A stretch of DNA of 64,000 nucleotides from Okapia johnstoni. Lineage: Eukaryota; Chordata; Mammalia; Artiodactyla; Giraffidae. This document shows, one piece after another, positions 1 to 11,022 of the stretch. Where the stretch lies: positions 98,171,628-98,235,627 of the forward strand of contig CM044309.1 in NCBI GenBank assembly GCA_024291935.2, read 5' to 3'. Below the pieces are notes generated by a model, which saw nothing but the letters and a program-made list of their open reading frames with translations, was not told the origin of the DNA and made no database searches. Position numbers and translations under genes: made by a program. Position 1 is the first letter of the stretch, and the number at the start of each line of letters is the position of its first letter.

Positions 1-240
1 TTGGAAAACTCAGAAGTGGCCATAGGATTGGAAAAGGTCAGTTTTCATTCCAATCCCAAAGAAAGGCCATGCCAAAGAATGTTCAAACTACCACACAATT
101 GCATTCATCTCACATGCTACCAAAGTAGTGCTCAAAACTTTCCAAGCCAGGCTTCAACAGTAGGTGAACTGTGAACTTCCAGATGTTCATGCTGGATTTA
201 GAAAAGGCAGAGGAGCCAGAGATCAAATTACCAACATCCA

Positions 241-998
241 TTGGATCATTGCAAAAGAAAGAGAATTCAAAAAAGCATCTACATATGCTTTACTGATTAT
301 GCCAAAGCCTTTGACTGTGTAGATCACAACAAACTGTGGAAAATTCTTCAAGAGATGGGAATACCAGACCACTTTACCTGCCTCCTAAAAAATCTGTATG
401 CAGGTCAAGATGCAACAGTTAGAACCGGACGTGGAAGAGAAGACTGGTTCCAAATTGGGAAAGGAGTATGTTAACGTATACATGTTAATGTATATTTTAA
501 CCCTGCTTTTATTTAACTTATATGCAGAGGACATCAGGCAAAATTCTGGGCTGGGATGAAGCACAAGCTGGAATCAAGATTGCCAGGAGAAATGTCAATA
601 ACCTCAGATATGCAGATGACACCACCCTTATGGCTGAAAGTGCAAAAGAGCTAAAGAGCCTCTTGATGATAATGAAAGAGGAGAGTGAAAAAGTTGGCTT
701 AAAGCTCAAAATTCAGAAAACTAAGATCATGGCATCTGGTCCCATCACTTCATGGCAAATAGATGAGGAAACAATGGAAACAGTGACAGACTTTATTTTG
801 GGGGGCTCCAAAATCACTGCAGATGGTGACTGCAGCCATGAAATTAAAAGACACTTGCTCCTTGGAATAAAAGCTAATACCAAACCAGACAGCATATTAA
901 AAAGCAGAGACATTACTTTTCCAACAAAGGTCCGTCTAGTCAAGGCTATGGTTTTTCCAGTAGTCATGTATGGATGTGAGAGAAAGCTGAAGAATTGA
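241..998 (+). pseudogene. Broken BovB reverse transcriptase
   Basis: Two ORF pieces belong to one former RTE-type reverse transcriptase. The first (241-474) holds motif A as FTDYAKAFDCV, with the catalytic aspartates. The second (522-998) holds the YADDTTLM motif C, with the catalytic DD, and the start of the C-terminal region (MYGCE). The stretch that should carry motif B, between them (about 465-530), is rearranged, ends the first ORF at a stop and changes frame. A further deletion after MYGCE removes part of the C-terminal domain. The family copies the LINE RNA at the target site, and this copy cannot make the enzyme. The upstream endonuclease domain is not in the window. Confidence 0.88.
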
Positions 999-1079
999 TG
1001 CTTTTGAACTGTGGTGTTGGAGAAGACTCTTGAGAGTCCCTTAGACTGCAAGGAGATCCAACTAGATCCAATCCAAAAT

Positions 1080-1102
1080 CCTTTAGGATGAAATCCTAAA
1101 GG
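1080..1102. repeat. Perfect 10-bp inverted repeat inside BovB
   Basis: The arms cctttaggat (1080-1089) and atcctaaagg (1093-1102) are exact reverse complements separated by gaa. Other BovB copies in the window carry only the right arm (tcctaaagg) here, so the left arm is a local inverted duplication specific to this copy. Confidence 0.9.
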
Positions 1103-2573
1103 AAATCAGTCCTGAATATTATTAGGACTGATGCTGAAGCTGAAACTCCAATACTTTGGCCACCTGATGGGAAGGACTTGCTCGTTGGAAAAGACCCTGA
1201 TGCTGGGAAAGATTGAAGGCAGGAGGAGAAGGGGATGACAGAGGACGAGATGGTTGGACGGCATCACCGACTCGATGGACCTGAGTTTGAGCAACCTCCA
1301 GGAGTTGGTAATAGACAGGGAAGCCTGGTGTGCTGCAGTCCGTGGGGTCTCAAAGAGTCAGACATGACTGAATGGCTAAACTGACTGACTGAGGAAAAAC
1401 AAACACCCACAACTGTTTCACCAAGTGTTTGAGTTGATGTTGCTAGTGAGGGAATCAAGGCAACATCATGAGCCCTTTTTCAGAATGTAAATCTATGCAA
1501 GCCAGGTAATAAATGAGGTCTTGGTACTTGTTTACTTACTGAGTCCATGAAACCATCCCATTGTCATTTCACCAGTCCCCATCTACAGCTCAATTGGACA
1601 TACTTGTTGTTTGACAAAACTCCCACCTTTATTCCTTGGCCTTGGAGTAAGGACTATGGTTGAGGAAAATCAAGTCGAAAACATCATAAACTGCTCCAAC
1701 ATGTAAGGCAAGGAGTAATTTTAAAGCAATATTTCATTCTGGGGATGATGAGAAAAATAAGTACCTCTCAAAAGCCTGGATAATGCATGGCTGATTATAC
1801 CCATTCACTAGTCTGACCCCTGGAAATACTTAGTGGATTCTAGAGAACATCAGTGGACAACTGCAAACACAATCTATTAGTAGTTCAAAATTGTAACTAG
1901 CTGCTGTGCCAACTGTGATGTGTTTGTTGAGCAGGTTAATATAGCCTCAGGTTCATGATATGATGCAACTGGTCTTGTATTTCTATCTTTATCTGGAAGA
2001 CATAACAGAAATAGGTCACATCCACTGACATGAGTAACTGTATACATGTATGGTTTTGTTCATGGGCTGTGTTAACCTTCCAATCACTGCCATGTTTTGT
2101 TTCGAAGAGATCTAGACTGCCTGGCCATTCTGTAGAACTTCATAGTGTTCCTTACTTTGATGGCATTATATTAAGCAGGGCATATAAGCAAGAAGTATTA
2201 TGCATATTAGAAGCTTCATTAAGACACATGAATTTTAAAGGGAGGGGTGTATGTGTAAACTGTATGATTATTTAAGATTTTACCGCATCAGGGAAGTTCT
2301 TAAGGGTCCTGAGGTGTGGGGGAAAATCTCCAAAGGAAAACGGCAAATTACTGTTGTTCATCCTTGAGGTTGACAAAAAGGAAACATGAAGTTGAGTAAA
2401 CCTTTTTTGGTTCTAGATGAAGCATATTCTATGCTTGGGATTACTTCTCTGAGTGACGTGGAAGTTTGCCAGGCTTGACCATGGATTAGGGGGGCTAGTC
2501 TGTGCTGCAAGTATGCTGCTTTGGCCACACAGCTTGGCAGACCTTATGCATTAGAAGTATCTGTGGTAGAAAA

Positions 2574-2773
2574 GGGTTTCCCTGGTGGTTCAGATGATAA
2601 AGAATCTGCCTGCAATGCAGGAGACCTGGGTTAGATCTCTGGGTCGGGAAGATACCCTGGAGAAGAGAATAGCTCCCCCATTCTATTATTCTTGCCTGGA
2701 GAATCCCATGGACAGAAGATCCATGGGGTCACAAAGAGTCAGACATGAGTGAGTGACTAATTTCCCTTTTTCA
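2574..2773 (+). mobile_element. Bov-tA SINE inserted in the ERVL-like relic
   Basis: It has a tRNA-Glu-like head (tttccctggtggttcagatg), a promoter B-box-like segment, and the standard tail through gagtcagacatgagtgagtg. It is bounded by a perfect 10-bp TSD, tggtagaaaa, at 2564-2573 and 2774-2783. Removing the element leaves the surrounding relic continuous. Confidence 0.95.
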
Positions 2774-3613
2774 TGGTAGAAAAATATTATGTAGAATCTA
2801 TAAAAAGCTCCAATAGGAGAACTCCAAAATCAATCCTAGCTAACAGTGAGCAACACAATGCCACCTGCAATAGATAATATTAGACGTATTTTATTAGTCC
2901 CTTGTAGATATAGATTGCTTGTTCGGAGAATGTGAAATGACAGTGTGGTAAGTTCAGACAGGCCTAGGAGCAATACACTCTAGGATGGATATGGTACATC
3001 CAAAATTGGGTATGATCAGAGCCAAGGGATGCAATTAAGTTTCCACAGCAGCTGGTCTAAACTCCCTTGATATCCACCATATTTGTAGTGCTGCCTCTTC
3101 TTCAGGTCATACCCCTGGCTATATGATGTGACCCTTTAAGCCAGCTACTGGAGGTGAAAACATTGATCATAATTCATCAATAATTCAGCTGAGTATGTGA
3201 GTGCCAACCAAAGGTGGACTATGGCTGTAACACCCTGACAAGTAGTCTGTACAGACAGCAGAAAGTAGAAGTCCCCCACTAAGTCATCTATTCTATATGG
3301 AAAGAGAAATAAGTATAAAGCTCCTGGGCAGGAGCTAATGGTCTGGCTCATCAGTTACAGGTCTGTAAGGAGAAAAATTAGAAGATGAAGATAAGGAGAT
3401 CAGAGGTAAAAGCACGTAGGTGAACTGATGGGACTGGCTATGAAATATGAAGATATTTGTATGGCATGTTAAGGACGACCAGAGAAGTCACTAAGGAAGT
3501 CACTAAACAACTAGCTAATTGACATCAGCCAGTCTCTATCATTGCCACCATTCCCTTTCTTCACCCCTGTCACTTTCTCGCCAGTGCTAGCATGGAGGAC
3601 ACATGAAGGGAGC

Positions 3614-4152
3614 CGTTGAGACTGGCTCGACCAGCAGGGTTTCTGAAAGCACGATACGGTGCGGGAATGAGAAACAAGACACAAGGATTCAGTGAAAAGC
3701 GAGGATCAGGGGACCAACACCGCTCCAAGGTGAAGGTGCGGAAACTGAATCCAAGCCAGCTTCATTATACTTTCAGCCGTGAATGAAAGAATAGCGGGGA
3801 GTTAAGCTATAACTCATGTGGCCTCCAGGGCCAAAGAACAAAATGATCATTAACCATTGAGTAACTAAGAAGCAGTAATCAATAACAAATCAGTAACTAA
3901 AGCTAATATTCTTATCTATACATTTTCCATCAGATGCGTAAAATATGTGACTCTGAGACTCCAGTTGAGAAACAGTCTGGGGTCGGTTTTCTGACCCCAG
4001 GGTCATATCTTGTTTTCAAGACTATGAACTGTTCCCTCTGGACTTGTTCCAAGAATCTCATGCCTTATAGCATCCCGTTTATCAATAATTATAAATTTCT
4101 TTTGTGGCCCTTGCTGGGGCCTGCTTTTCTTTTATTCTTCCTGTCTCCTACA
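3614..4152 (+). mobile_element. Solo-LTR-like element
   Basis: This 539-bp block starts cgttgag (a decayed TG start) and ends ctcctaca (CA end). It has a higher-complexity, more GC-rich left half, AT-rich boxes near 4083-4099 and a possible 5-bp TSD, ggagc (3609-3613) versus ggagt (4153-4157). An 8-bp perfect stem, ctggggtc/gaccccag, sits at 3977-4000. No internal retroviral sequence of its own adjoins it. The LTR family is not assigned; the call rests on end structure and on its interrupting the pol relic. Confidence 0.5.
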
Positions 4153-4860
4153 GGAGTAATTATGGTAGAAAGATGGAGGTTATAAATGAGCCTCTACTTC
4201 TGCCGTCAGATGTTTAAAGAACTAGTAACAGAGATCAGTACTGAGCCTTATATGTGTAACTCTCCCTCAAGGACACCCAATAACCACATAGTGGTACTTA
4301 AATTATTAATACTTTAGACCTCTTTCAGCACGGAAGGGACAGCAATTCATCTTGACTAGAACATGTAAATATCATGCATGTGGTTTTCCTTTTCTGACCA
4401 CAGTGACTCTGATAGCACCACTATCCAAAGCCCTACAGAGTGTGTAGCCCACTGGTGCAGGGTCCCACATGACATTACACTGCAGCAAGTGGCTCACGTT
4501 ACAGCCAAAGCAGTGTATATACATACAGGACTCAGGAGTCCAGGTACATGGCGTCCTGATAGAGTGTTAGAAAGCATTTAAAATAGACAGCTTCCTTTGA
4601 GCAGAAGCCTGCCAAGATAGGAAATTATTATCCATAATAGTACACACCTTAAATTAGTGACCCTTATGTGCCACTGTGTCTGCAATAGGTAGGAAACCAC
4701 GAAGGTTCTGAGGTTTTGTTTCTCAAAAGGCAATGCCATCTGATGACTTCAAATTTCTTGCATACTGAAACTTTGGATGAGGAAAATAGTCATCATTCTG
4801 GCAGAAGTAATTCACCCTGTTCATAATGAGAAGGGAGAATATGACTATGTAATAGGAAGC

Positions 4861-6238
4861 AGGAAAGAATAGATTTATTATTCAGGTAATCTATTGAATG
4901 TCTGCAGATAAATCTTTACCTGATTTTGATAGCAAATGGGCAAGTTCAGTGGCCCTGGAGCAGGAAAAAAATCATTAGGGGTGAAGAAGTTGAGGAACTG
5001 GGAGTCAGTGACTGAATGATGGTTGTCATGAATGTTTAAATATAATACTTGTGAATTATAAAAGAAGTAATGCTGTTGAGAGAAATAGTAACATCTTCAA
5101 GAAGAGAGCTAGTGACTTGAATATTGGTATATGACCAAAACAAGGAGGGGTGTTGGTGGTAAAGTTTTCAGATCACTGGAGTGAAGATTTAAGAATGAAT
5201 AAGAAACGATGGACTTGAAGTAGCAAGGGACAGGTAAGGAGAAAACAAGCATAACCTTCAAGATCAAGGTCATTGACTGAGAGATAACCATACTTGAGAG
5301 AGCTGCTGTGGAAGCTGTTGCTTAGGGGAGATAGATTTTATGTAGAGAGAGGGAAAAAGATTTTGTTTAGAGAAAGGGGAAAGGATCCTGGAGAGAAAAG
5401 ACTAGAATAGGAGATTTTAATGATGACAGATACAGAATTTCCAGAGTGGTGATGTTTAAGGACGTGGTAGTACTTGAAAAATGTACATCAGAAAACTGTA
5501 TGAATAAGAGTTTTAAGCGACATGTAATGGCCTTGAAATCTTGGGCTTGGAGTTAACTGAGATAAACAGGGAAATGAGAAATCAGTGGATTCAAGTAGGT
5601 CGTCACTTCTGAAGGGGGAATAGATAATTAGTTTGAATTATAGCTTTCCTTTGAGAACTGAACTCTTTGGCAGGTTGTGGTCATAAGAAAGGGAATAAGT
5701 GCATAGCAGAGGCTTACCAGGGGCACCTGAAGTTTTCTTGGCATCCTCTTTATTCCTGCCAATGATGGCACTAGGGTGAGAGGAGGGGCATATTGCCAGG
5801 ATCCTGCAGTGCTCTGAGCACCCCTGAACATTCCCGCTGGTGAGTATCATCATTATCATCATCTTGGTTGCAAGAAGCCACAGCAGGAAGGATAACATCA
5901 ACGCATTAATAGATTAGAGGAGAAAAAAACAGATGATCATCTCACAGAGGCAGAAAAATGATTCATAAGTTTTAAAATATGTGTTCAGCAGACTAGAAAT
6001 AGAAAGAAAATTTCCTTTACCTCATATAGGATAAAAAAAAAAAAAAAAACAACTTGGAGTTAGTGAGATTTCTAACAGTGGTACCTTAGAAGCATTTTAT
6101 TAAGGATCAATCAGAATGGTTTTACTATCACTTCTATTTACCATAACAATAGAGATCCTACCCAGGGAACTATGACAAGAGAAACAAAAAAAAGGCACAT
6201 GGGGAAAGGAAGAAACAAAAAATATAATTAATGGTTTA
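4861..6238. other. No recognised gene; AG-rich ancient sequence
   Basis: The stretch is purine-biased on the plus strand. Parts around 4980-5600 resemble the AG-rich body of old interspersed repeats but were not assigned to a family. An A18 run lies at 6032-6049. Short ORFs on either strand show no domain. Confidence 0.5.
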
Positions 6239-6977
6239 TATACCAGACCATCTGACCTGTCTCTTGAGAAACCTGTATGCAGGTCAGGAAGCAACAGTCA
6301 GAACTGGACATGGAACAACAGACTGGTTCCAAATAGGAGAAGGAGTACGTCAAGGCTGTATATTGTCACCCTGCTTATTTAACTTATATGCAGAGTACAT
6401 CATGAGAAACGCTGGGCTGGAAGAAACACAAGCTGGAATCAAGATTGCCGGGAGAAATAGCAATAACCTCAGATATGCAGATGACACCACCCTTATGGCA
6501 GAAAACGAAGAAGAACTAAAGAGCCTCTTGATGAAAGTGAAAGAGGAGAGTGAAAAAGTTGACTTAAAGCTCAACATTCAGAAAACTAAGATCATGGCAT
6601 CTGGTCCTATCACTTCATGGGAAATAGATGGGGAAACAGTGAAAACAGTGTCAGACATTATTTTTTTGGGCTCCAAAATCACTGCTGATGGTGATTTCAG
6701 CCATGAAATTAAAAGATGCTTACTCCTTGGAAGGAAGGTTATGGCCAATCTAGATAGCATATTTAAAAGCAGAGACATTACTTTGCCAGCAAAAGTCTGT
6801 CTAGTCAAGGCTATGGTTTTTCCAGTGGTCATGTATGGATGTGAGAGTTGGATGGAGAAGAAAGCTGAGCACCACAGAATTGATGCTTTTGAACTGTGGT
6901 GTTGGAGAAGACTCTTGAGAGTCCCTTGGACTGCAAGGAGATCCAATCAATCTATCCTAAAGGAGATCAATCCTTAG
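6231..6977 (+). pseudogene. Truncated BovB reverse transcriptase ORF, 248 codons
   Basis: This is one of the two longest open stretches of BovB RT in the window. It lacks the N-terminal endonuclease and RT motif A. It keeps motif B (GVRQGC, glutamine-glycine at residues 41-42), motif C (YADD at residues 82-85) and the C-terminal region through MYGCES to the RRLLRVPWTARRSNQ basic stretch, then stops at a TAG where other copies continue. The apparent start codon lies partly in unrelated flanking DNA, so the ORF start is fortuitous. Without motif A the product could not polymerise. No promoter is visible. Confidence 0.85.
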
Positions 6978-7260
6978 TGTTCATTGGAAGGACTGATGTT
7001 GAAGCTGAAACTCCAATACTTTGGCCACCTCATTTGAAGAGTTTGACTCATTGGAAAAAACTCTAATGCTGGGTAGGATTGGGAGCAGGAGGAGAAGGGG
7101 ACGACAGAGGATGAGATGGTTGGGTGGCATCACTGACTCGATGAACATGGGTTTGGGTAGACTCCACGAGTTGGTGATGGACAGAGAGGCCTGGCATGCT
7201 GCAATTCATGGGGTCGCAAAGAGTCGGACATGACTGAGCGACTGAACTGAACTGAACTGA
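6239..7260 (+). mobile_element. BovB LINE, 5'-truncated
   Basis: It begins abruptly inside the reverse-transcriptase region (taccagaccatctgacc) and runs to the canonical end actgaactgaactga. The 5' truncation is typical of incomplete LINE reverse transcription. No clear TSD was found. Confidence 0.95.
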
Positions 7261-8600
7261 TACTTTATAAAAATCATATATATTTGAGCCTATATTTGTA
7301 GCAAATACATAAGCATGATATGCATGGGAATTGTAAAATTCCATCCATCGAATTCAGGATTATGAATGACCACAAGGGAGAGAAGATAGTGAGGTTGGGG
7401 ATGGTAACACAGTTTCAAGATTATTTATAATATTTTATTACTAAAATTGAAAATAATTTAAAGCAAACACCACAAATTTTATAATTTGAGAAAACTAGGT
7501 GGTAGATACCATGGACATATGTTTATTTATTAACATAATTTCATCTTGAAATGTTTTTAATGAAAAATTATCTGTCAGTCTATCTCCTCATCATGTCATT
7601 GCACTTTAAGAATCATTCGTGAAGAGAAGACCATCTAGCCCAATGTAAAATATCATCCATTATCCATCCTTAGTTGTCTTTTTAGATGTGATAAGTTCAG
7701 CTTCAAGGTTCAGAGCAAGTGTCATCACTAATGACTTTACACTGCTCCACTATTCCAGATAGGGTTCTTCTACTTTGTACTGTGTTAACACCCAGGGCTC
7801 ATATCCATCATGACATGTGTTCTACTGGATTGTAATATTCTTGTTACTTGTGTGTATCTCACACAATCTAACCAGGTAGATTGTATATTCTTTGAAGTAG
7901 AAATTTTACCTTTTATCTTTGTATATACAATTTCTGGGTATAAAATAGGAATTAATGGCTTTTGAATGAATAGATGTCTACTTAAATTTAAGAAAGCCAT
8001 GGGCACTGGGAGCCAGAAATTGAGCAATGACAATGATATTATTAAGGAAAAAAGAGAATTCTATCTTTGTCACTCTTAAAACCTGAAAACAGAATTTTGT
8101 GGTCTTCAAAGAAAACATCAGCTCTCATTTACAAAAAAAATTATTTTTCTGCTCCGATGATTTACCTGTTGATAATGGTCAAAATTTTTTGGAATCTCTG
8201 TGGCTGTTCCTTTGTTTGAAGAATCATTTGAGAAGTATATGGATGCATTCATCTGAATTATTGGTATAGCGGAAAGTTGAACATTTTAATATAATTAATT
8301 TTCCATGTGATGCACTGAACAGTAGCCTGCAATGAAATATACATTTCCATAATATTGTGCTTTTCCTGAACTGGCATTTTATTTATATTAAAATGTTGGT
8401 AACATTTCTCAGAATCAGTTTAAATTTCTCCACATTTCTCCTACAAGAAAAAATATCTAGTGACTTAAAGTATAATTAGCAAATATAACTGTTCAATGAA
8501 ACAAGGACACCTTTTATGCCTGTTGTTTAAAATTCAGAATGCATAATGTCTTATATTTTTCCTCCATTCCTGACTCATAGGGTATCCAGAATAGTATGCG
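7261..8600. other. No gene recognised
   Basis: AT-rich sequence with short non-domain ORFs on both strands. I see no ruminant SINE or LINE in it. Confidence 0.5.
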
Positions 8601-8805
8601 TGCAGGCATGCTGAGTTGTGTCTGACTCTGTGTGACCCCATGGACTGTAGCCCGCCAGGATCCTCTGTCCATGGGATTTCCCAGGCAAGAATACTGGGAT
8701 GTGTTGCCTTTCCCTTCTCCAGGGTATCTTCCCAACCTAGGGTTCAAACCCACATCTTCTCCATTGCAGGCACATTCTTCACCTTCTGAGCCATCAGGGA
8801 AGCCC
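8601..8805 (-). mobile_element. Bov-tA SINE, full length
   Basis: The tRNA-like head is at the right end (reverse complement of tcagggaagccc) and the tail at the left (gagttgtgtctgactctg). Moderate divergence; no clear TSD. Confidence 0.93.
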
Positions 8806-10014
8806 AAAAAGCCCAACTTGGCAGAGGATGGTATTGTAGACATAAAACATTTTGAAGGCAGGTGACCTGGGTTCAGGGTTCAGCTGTCAGTTACCAACCT
8901 CTTTGTGTGCGCTTCAGCAGACCACTTACTGTGTGTCATCAATTTACTAGTTGAGAGTTGGACAAAACAGTATTTTTGCATAGTTTTCTGGTACAAACTA
9001 GATGGTGTGATTATTTCTCTTTGAAGCTTAAAATGCCCATTATCTGCTAATATCTGATCAACATGTCACACTTGACAAAGCATAACCTGTAAAGATATAT
9101 AAGATATCTAGTATCACAGGCCACTTACCTAGCATACATCACATGCAATTGTTTCTGCCACTGATGTTGCTAATATAAATGCAAAAGAGGACGCTGGAGA
9201 AACATAACAAAAATGTCTGTGGTGATTATTAGAAACATAAGATAATACACTTTAATATAAAAGGCAAAACTAATCATTTCAATTCATATTGAAGCCAAAT
9301 AATGATCTGGCGATTTAACTCAACTTTTAATTGTATTCATATGGATAAAGAATTCATTCCATCTGGTTGTTTATTTGCAAAATATAAAATGGGTTATCAG
9401 TGGATAATTAGAGGTCTAGTACTTCCTTTTTGAGAAATGACTGGTGTGAAAAAATTACCTAATTGTAAAGCATTATTATTTATATGTAGACCCTTTTTTG
9501 CCAATATGCATTGTTTTTTGGTAATCAAATAGGTTCAACTGATCATTTGGCACAATCCACTTTGTAATCAAAAGCATATATTTGTAAGAAAATTGGCTGA
9601 GATTAAATGAAAATTTTAATTAAAATTAGCTAAATCAAACCAAATAGAGGCACAAAACTGATTGCCTTGGTCTTATTCATTAGTAATGAAGTCTAATCAA
9701 ATGAGTTGGCTATTCATGTTAAGGTTTGATAGAAAACAACACAATTCTGTAAAGTAATTATCTTTCAATAAAAAAATAAATTAAAAAAATGAATTGGCTA
9801 GCCACAAGTCACCACCTACCAAATTATTGCCTTATGGGATGACTTTCCTTACCATGGACACTACTTTGAAATGATGCCTACATAACACAGAATACAGACT
9901 ATCCAGAGCCATTTTTTTTATAGGATTACAAACATCTGGATATTTCAGAGTGCTTAAAAATTCAAGTGAAATGCCTGATGTATTTGACAGTTTGTTGTAG
10001 CTAAAATAAAGGAT
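8806..10014. other. No gene recognised
   Basis: AT-rich; A-rich patches near 9770-9790. Nothing coding-like or repeat-like recognised. Confidence 0.5.
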
Positions 10015-10027
10015 GATGATGCTTTTA

Positions 10028-10302
10028 CTGCTGCTGCCGATAAGTCGCTTCAGTTGTGTCCAACTCTGTGCAACCCCATAGACGGCAGCCCACCAGGTTC
10101 CCCCATCCCTGGGATTCTCCAGGCAAGAACACTGGAGTGGGTTGCCATTTCCTTCTCCAATGCATGAAAGTGAAAAGTGAAAGTGAAGTCGCTCAGTCAT
10201 GTCCAACTCTCACTGGCCGCATGGACTACAGCCCACCAGGCTCCTTTGTCCATGGGATTTTCCAGGCAAGAGTACTGGAGTGGGGTGCCATTGCATTCTT
10301 CA
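10028..10302 (-). mobile_element. Bov-A2 dimeric SINE with 13-bp TSD
   Basis: Two related monomers are joined by the linker caatgcatgaaagtgaaaag, and the element starts on this strand with the ctgctgctg complement of the (AGC)n tail. The perfect TSD gatgatgctttta is at 10015-10027 and 10303-10315. The intact TSD and low divergence mark a relatively recent insertion. Confidence 0.96.
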
Positions 10303-10490
10303 GATGATGCTTTTAAGAGGTGAACAATTACTGACTTCAGCCTATGGTTATGTCATCTTTAATACCTGCCATTTTTGTTTGGCAACCAATCCCTAACCAA
10401 ATTATTAAAAAGACATTTAAGCATCCATTGGTTATTCAAATAAAGTAAACTATTTTGTTACCTTGAAATACATTAGTATACATATCTATA

Positions 10491-10698
10491 TCGTCTCCGG
10501 TGGCTCAATGGTAAAGAATCTTCCTGCAATGCAGGAGACCCGGGTTTGATCCCTGGGTTGGGAAGACCTCCCTCTGGAGAAGGGCATGGCAACCCACTCC
10601 AGTATTCTATGGAAAATCCCACGGACAGAGGAACTATGGGGGTCATAAAGATTAGGACACGATCGAGCGACTAACATTTTCACTTTTACTCACTTTCA
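10491..10698 (+). mobile_element. Bov-tA SINE
   Basis: Head tctccggtggctcaatggta, B-box-like ggtttgatccctgggt, and a tail ending cgagcgactaac. It is flanked by similar TA-rich sequence, so the exact TSD is ambiguous. A few bases are lost after ccagtattc. Confidence 0.93.
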
Positions 10699-10807
10699 TA
10701 CATATATATATACACATAATATCAAGGCAATATTTTTAAATTATTCAGTTATAATTTTAATTTTTATAATTATATCTGTAATGGTTTTTATAAGTTATAA
10801 TTTTTTA

Positions 10808-11022
10808 GGGCTTCCATAGTAGCTCAGATGGTAAAGAATCTGCCTCTAATGAAGGAAACCCTGGTTCAATCCCTGGGTCAGGAAGATCCCCTGGAGGAGG
10901 AAATGGCAACCCACTCCAATATTCTTGCCTGGAAAATTCCATGGACAGAAGAGCCTGGCAGGCTATAGTCCATGGAGTCACAAAGAGTCAAACATGACTG
11001 AGCGACTAACACTTCCTCTTTT
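10808..11022 (+). mobile_element. Bov-tA SINE
   Basis: Full-length copy from gggcttccatagtagctcag to gactgagcgactaacac, about 110 bp downstream of the previous copy and in the same orientation. It is more diverged in the tRNA-like head than its neighbour. Confidence 0.93.

Larger units (their letters stand above)
1..1392 (+). mobile_element. BovB (RTE) LINE, 3' portion, entering from the left edge
   Basis: The sequence follows the BovB second half from the region just before reverse transcriptase to the usual 3' terminus of repeated gactga units. It is cut by the window edge, so the 5' extent is unknown. A degraded patch near 465-530 replaces the normal sequence around the RT motif B region. 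Compared with the copies at 6239 and 51990 it carries many substitutions and small indels, so it is an old, dead copy. Confidence 0.93.
1500..4860 (+). pseudogene. Decayed ERVL-like pol relic, split by later insertions
   Basis: With frame changes allowed, the plus strand reads as fragments resembling class III (ERVL-type) pol in the expected order. A reverse-transcriptase core lies near 2030-2290, including an arginine-rich RRDLD-like stretch and a degraded active-site region. A connection and RNase H-like stretch lies near 3200-3270, and an integrase-like stretch near 4440-4530. Stops and frameshifts occur throughout, so nothing here is translatable as a protein. A Bov-tA SINE (2574-2773) and an LTR-like element (3614-4152) interrupt it. 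I saw no paired LTRs of its own. Recognition is by motif order and residual similarity, so the family call is moderate and both ends are approximate. Confidence 0.5.

Noticed and set aside
2030..2275. 81-codon ORF as a new small gene
   Set aside because: It lies within the ERVL-like RT relic and includes out-of-frame as well as in-frame portions of it.
10491..11022. tRNA gene suggested by tRNA-Glu-like heads
   Set aside because: Heads are followed by the SINE body and tail, lack a proper cloverleaf and are repeated across the window: Bov-tA SINEs.
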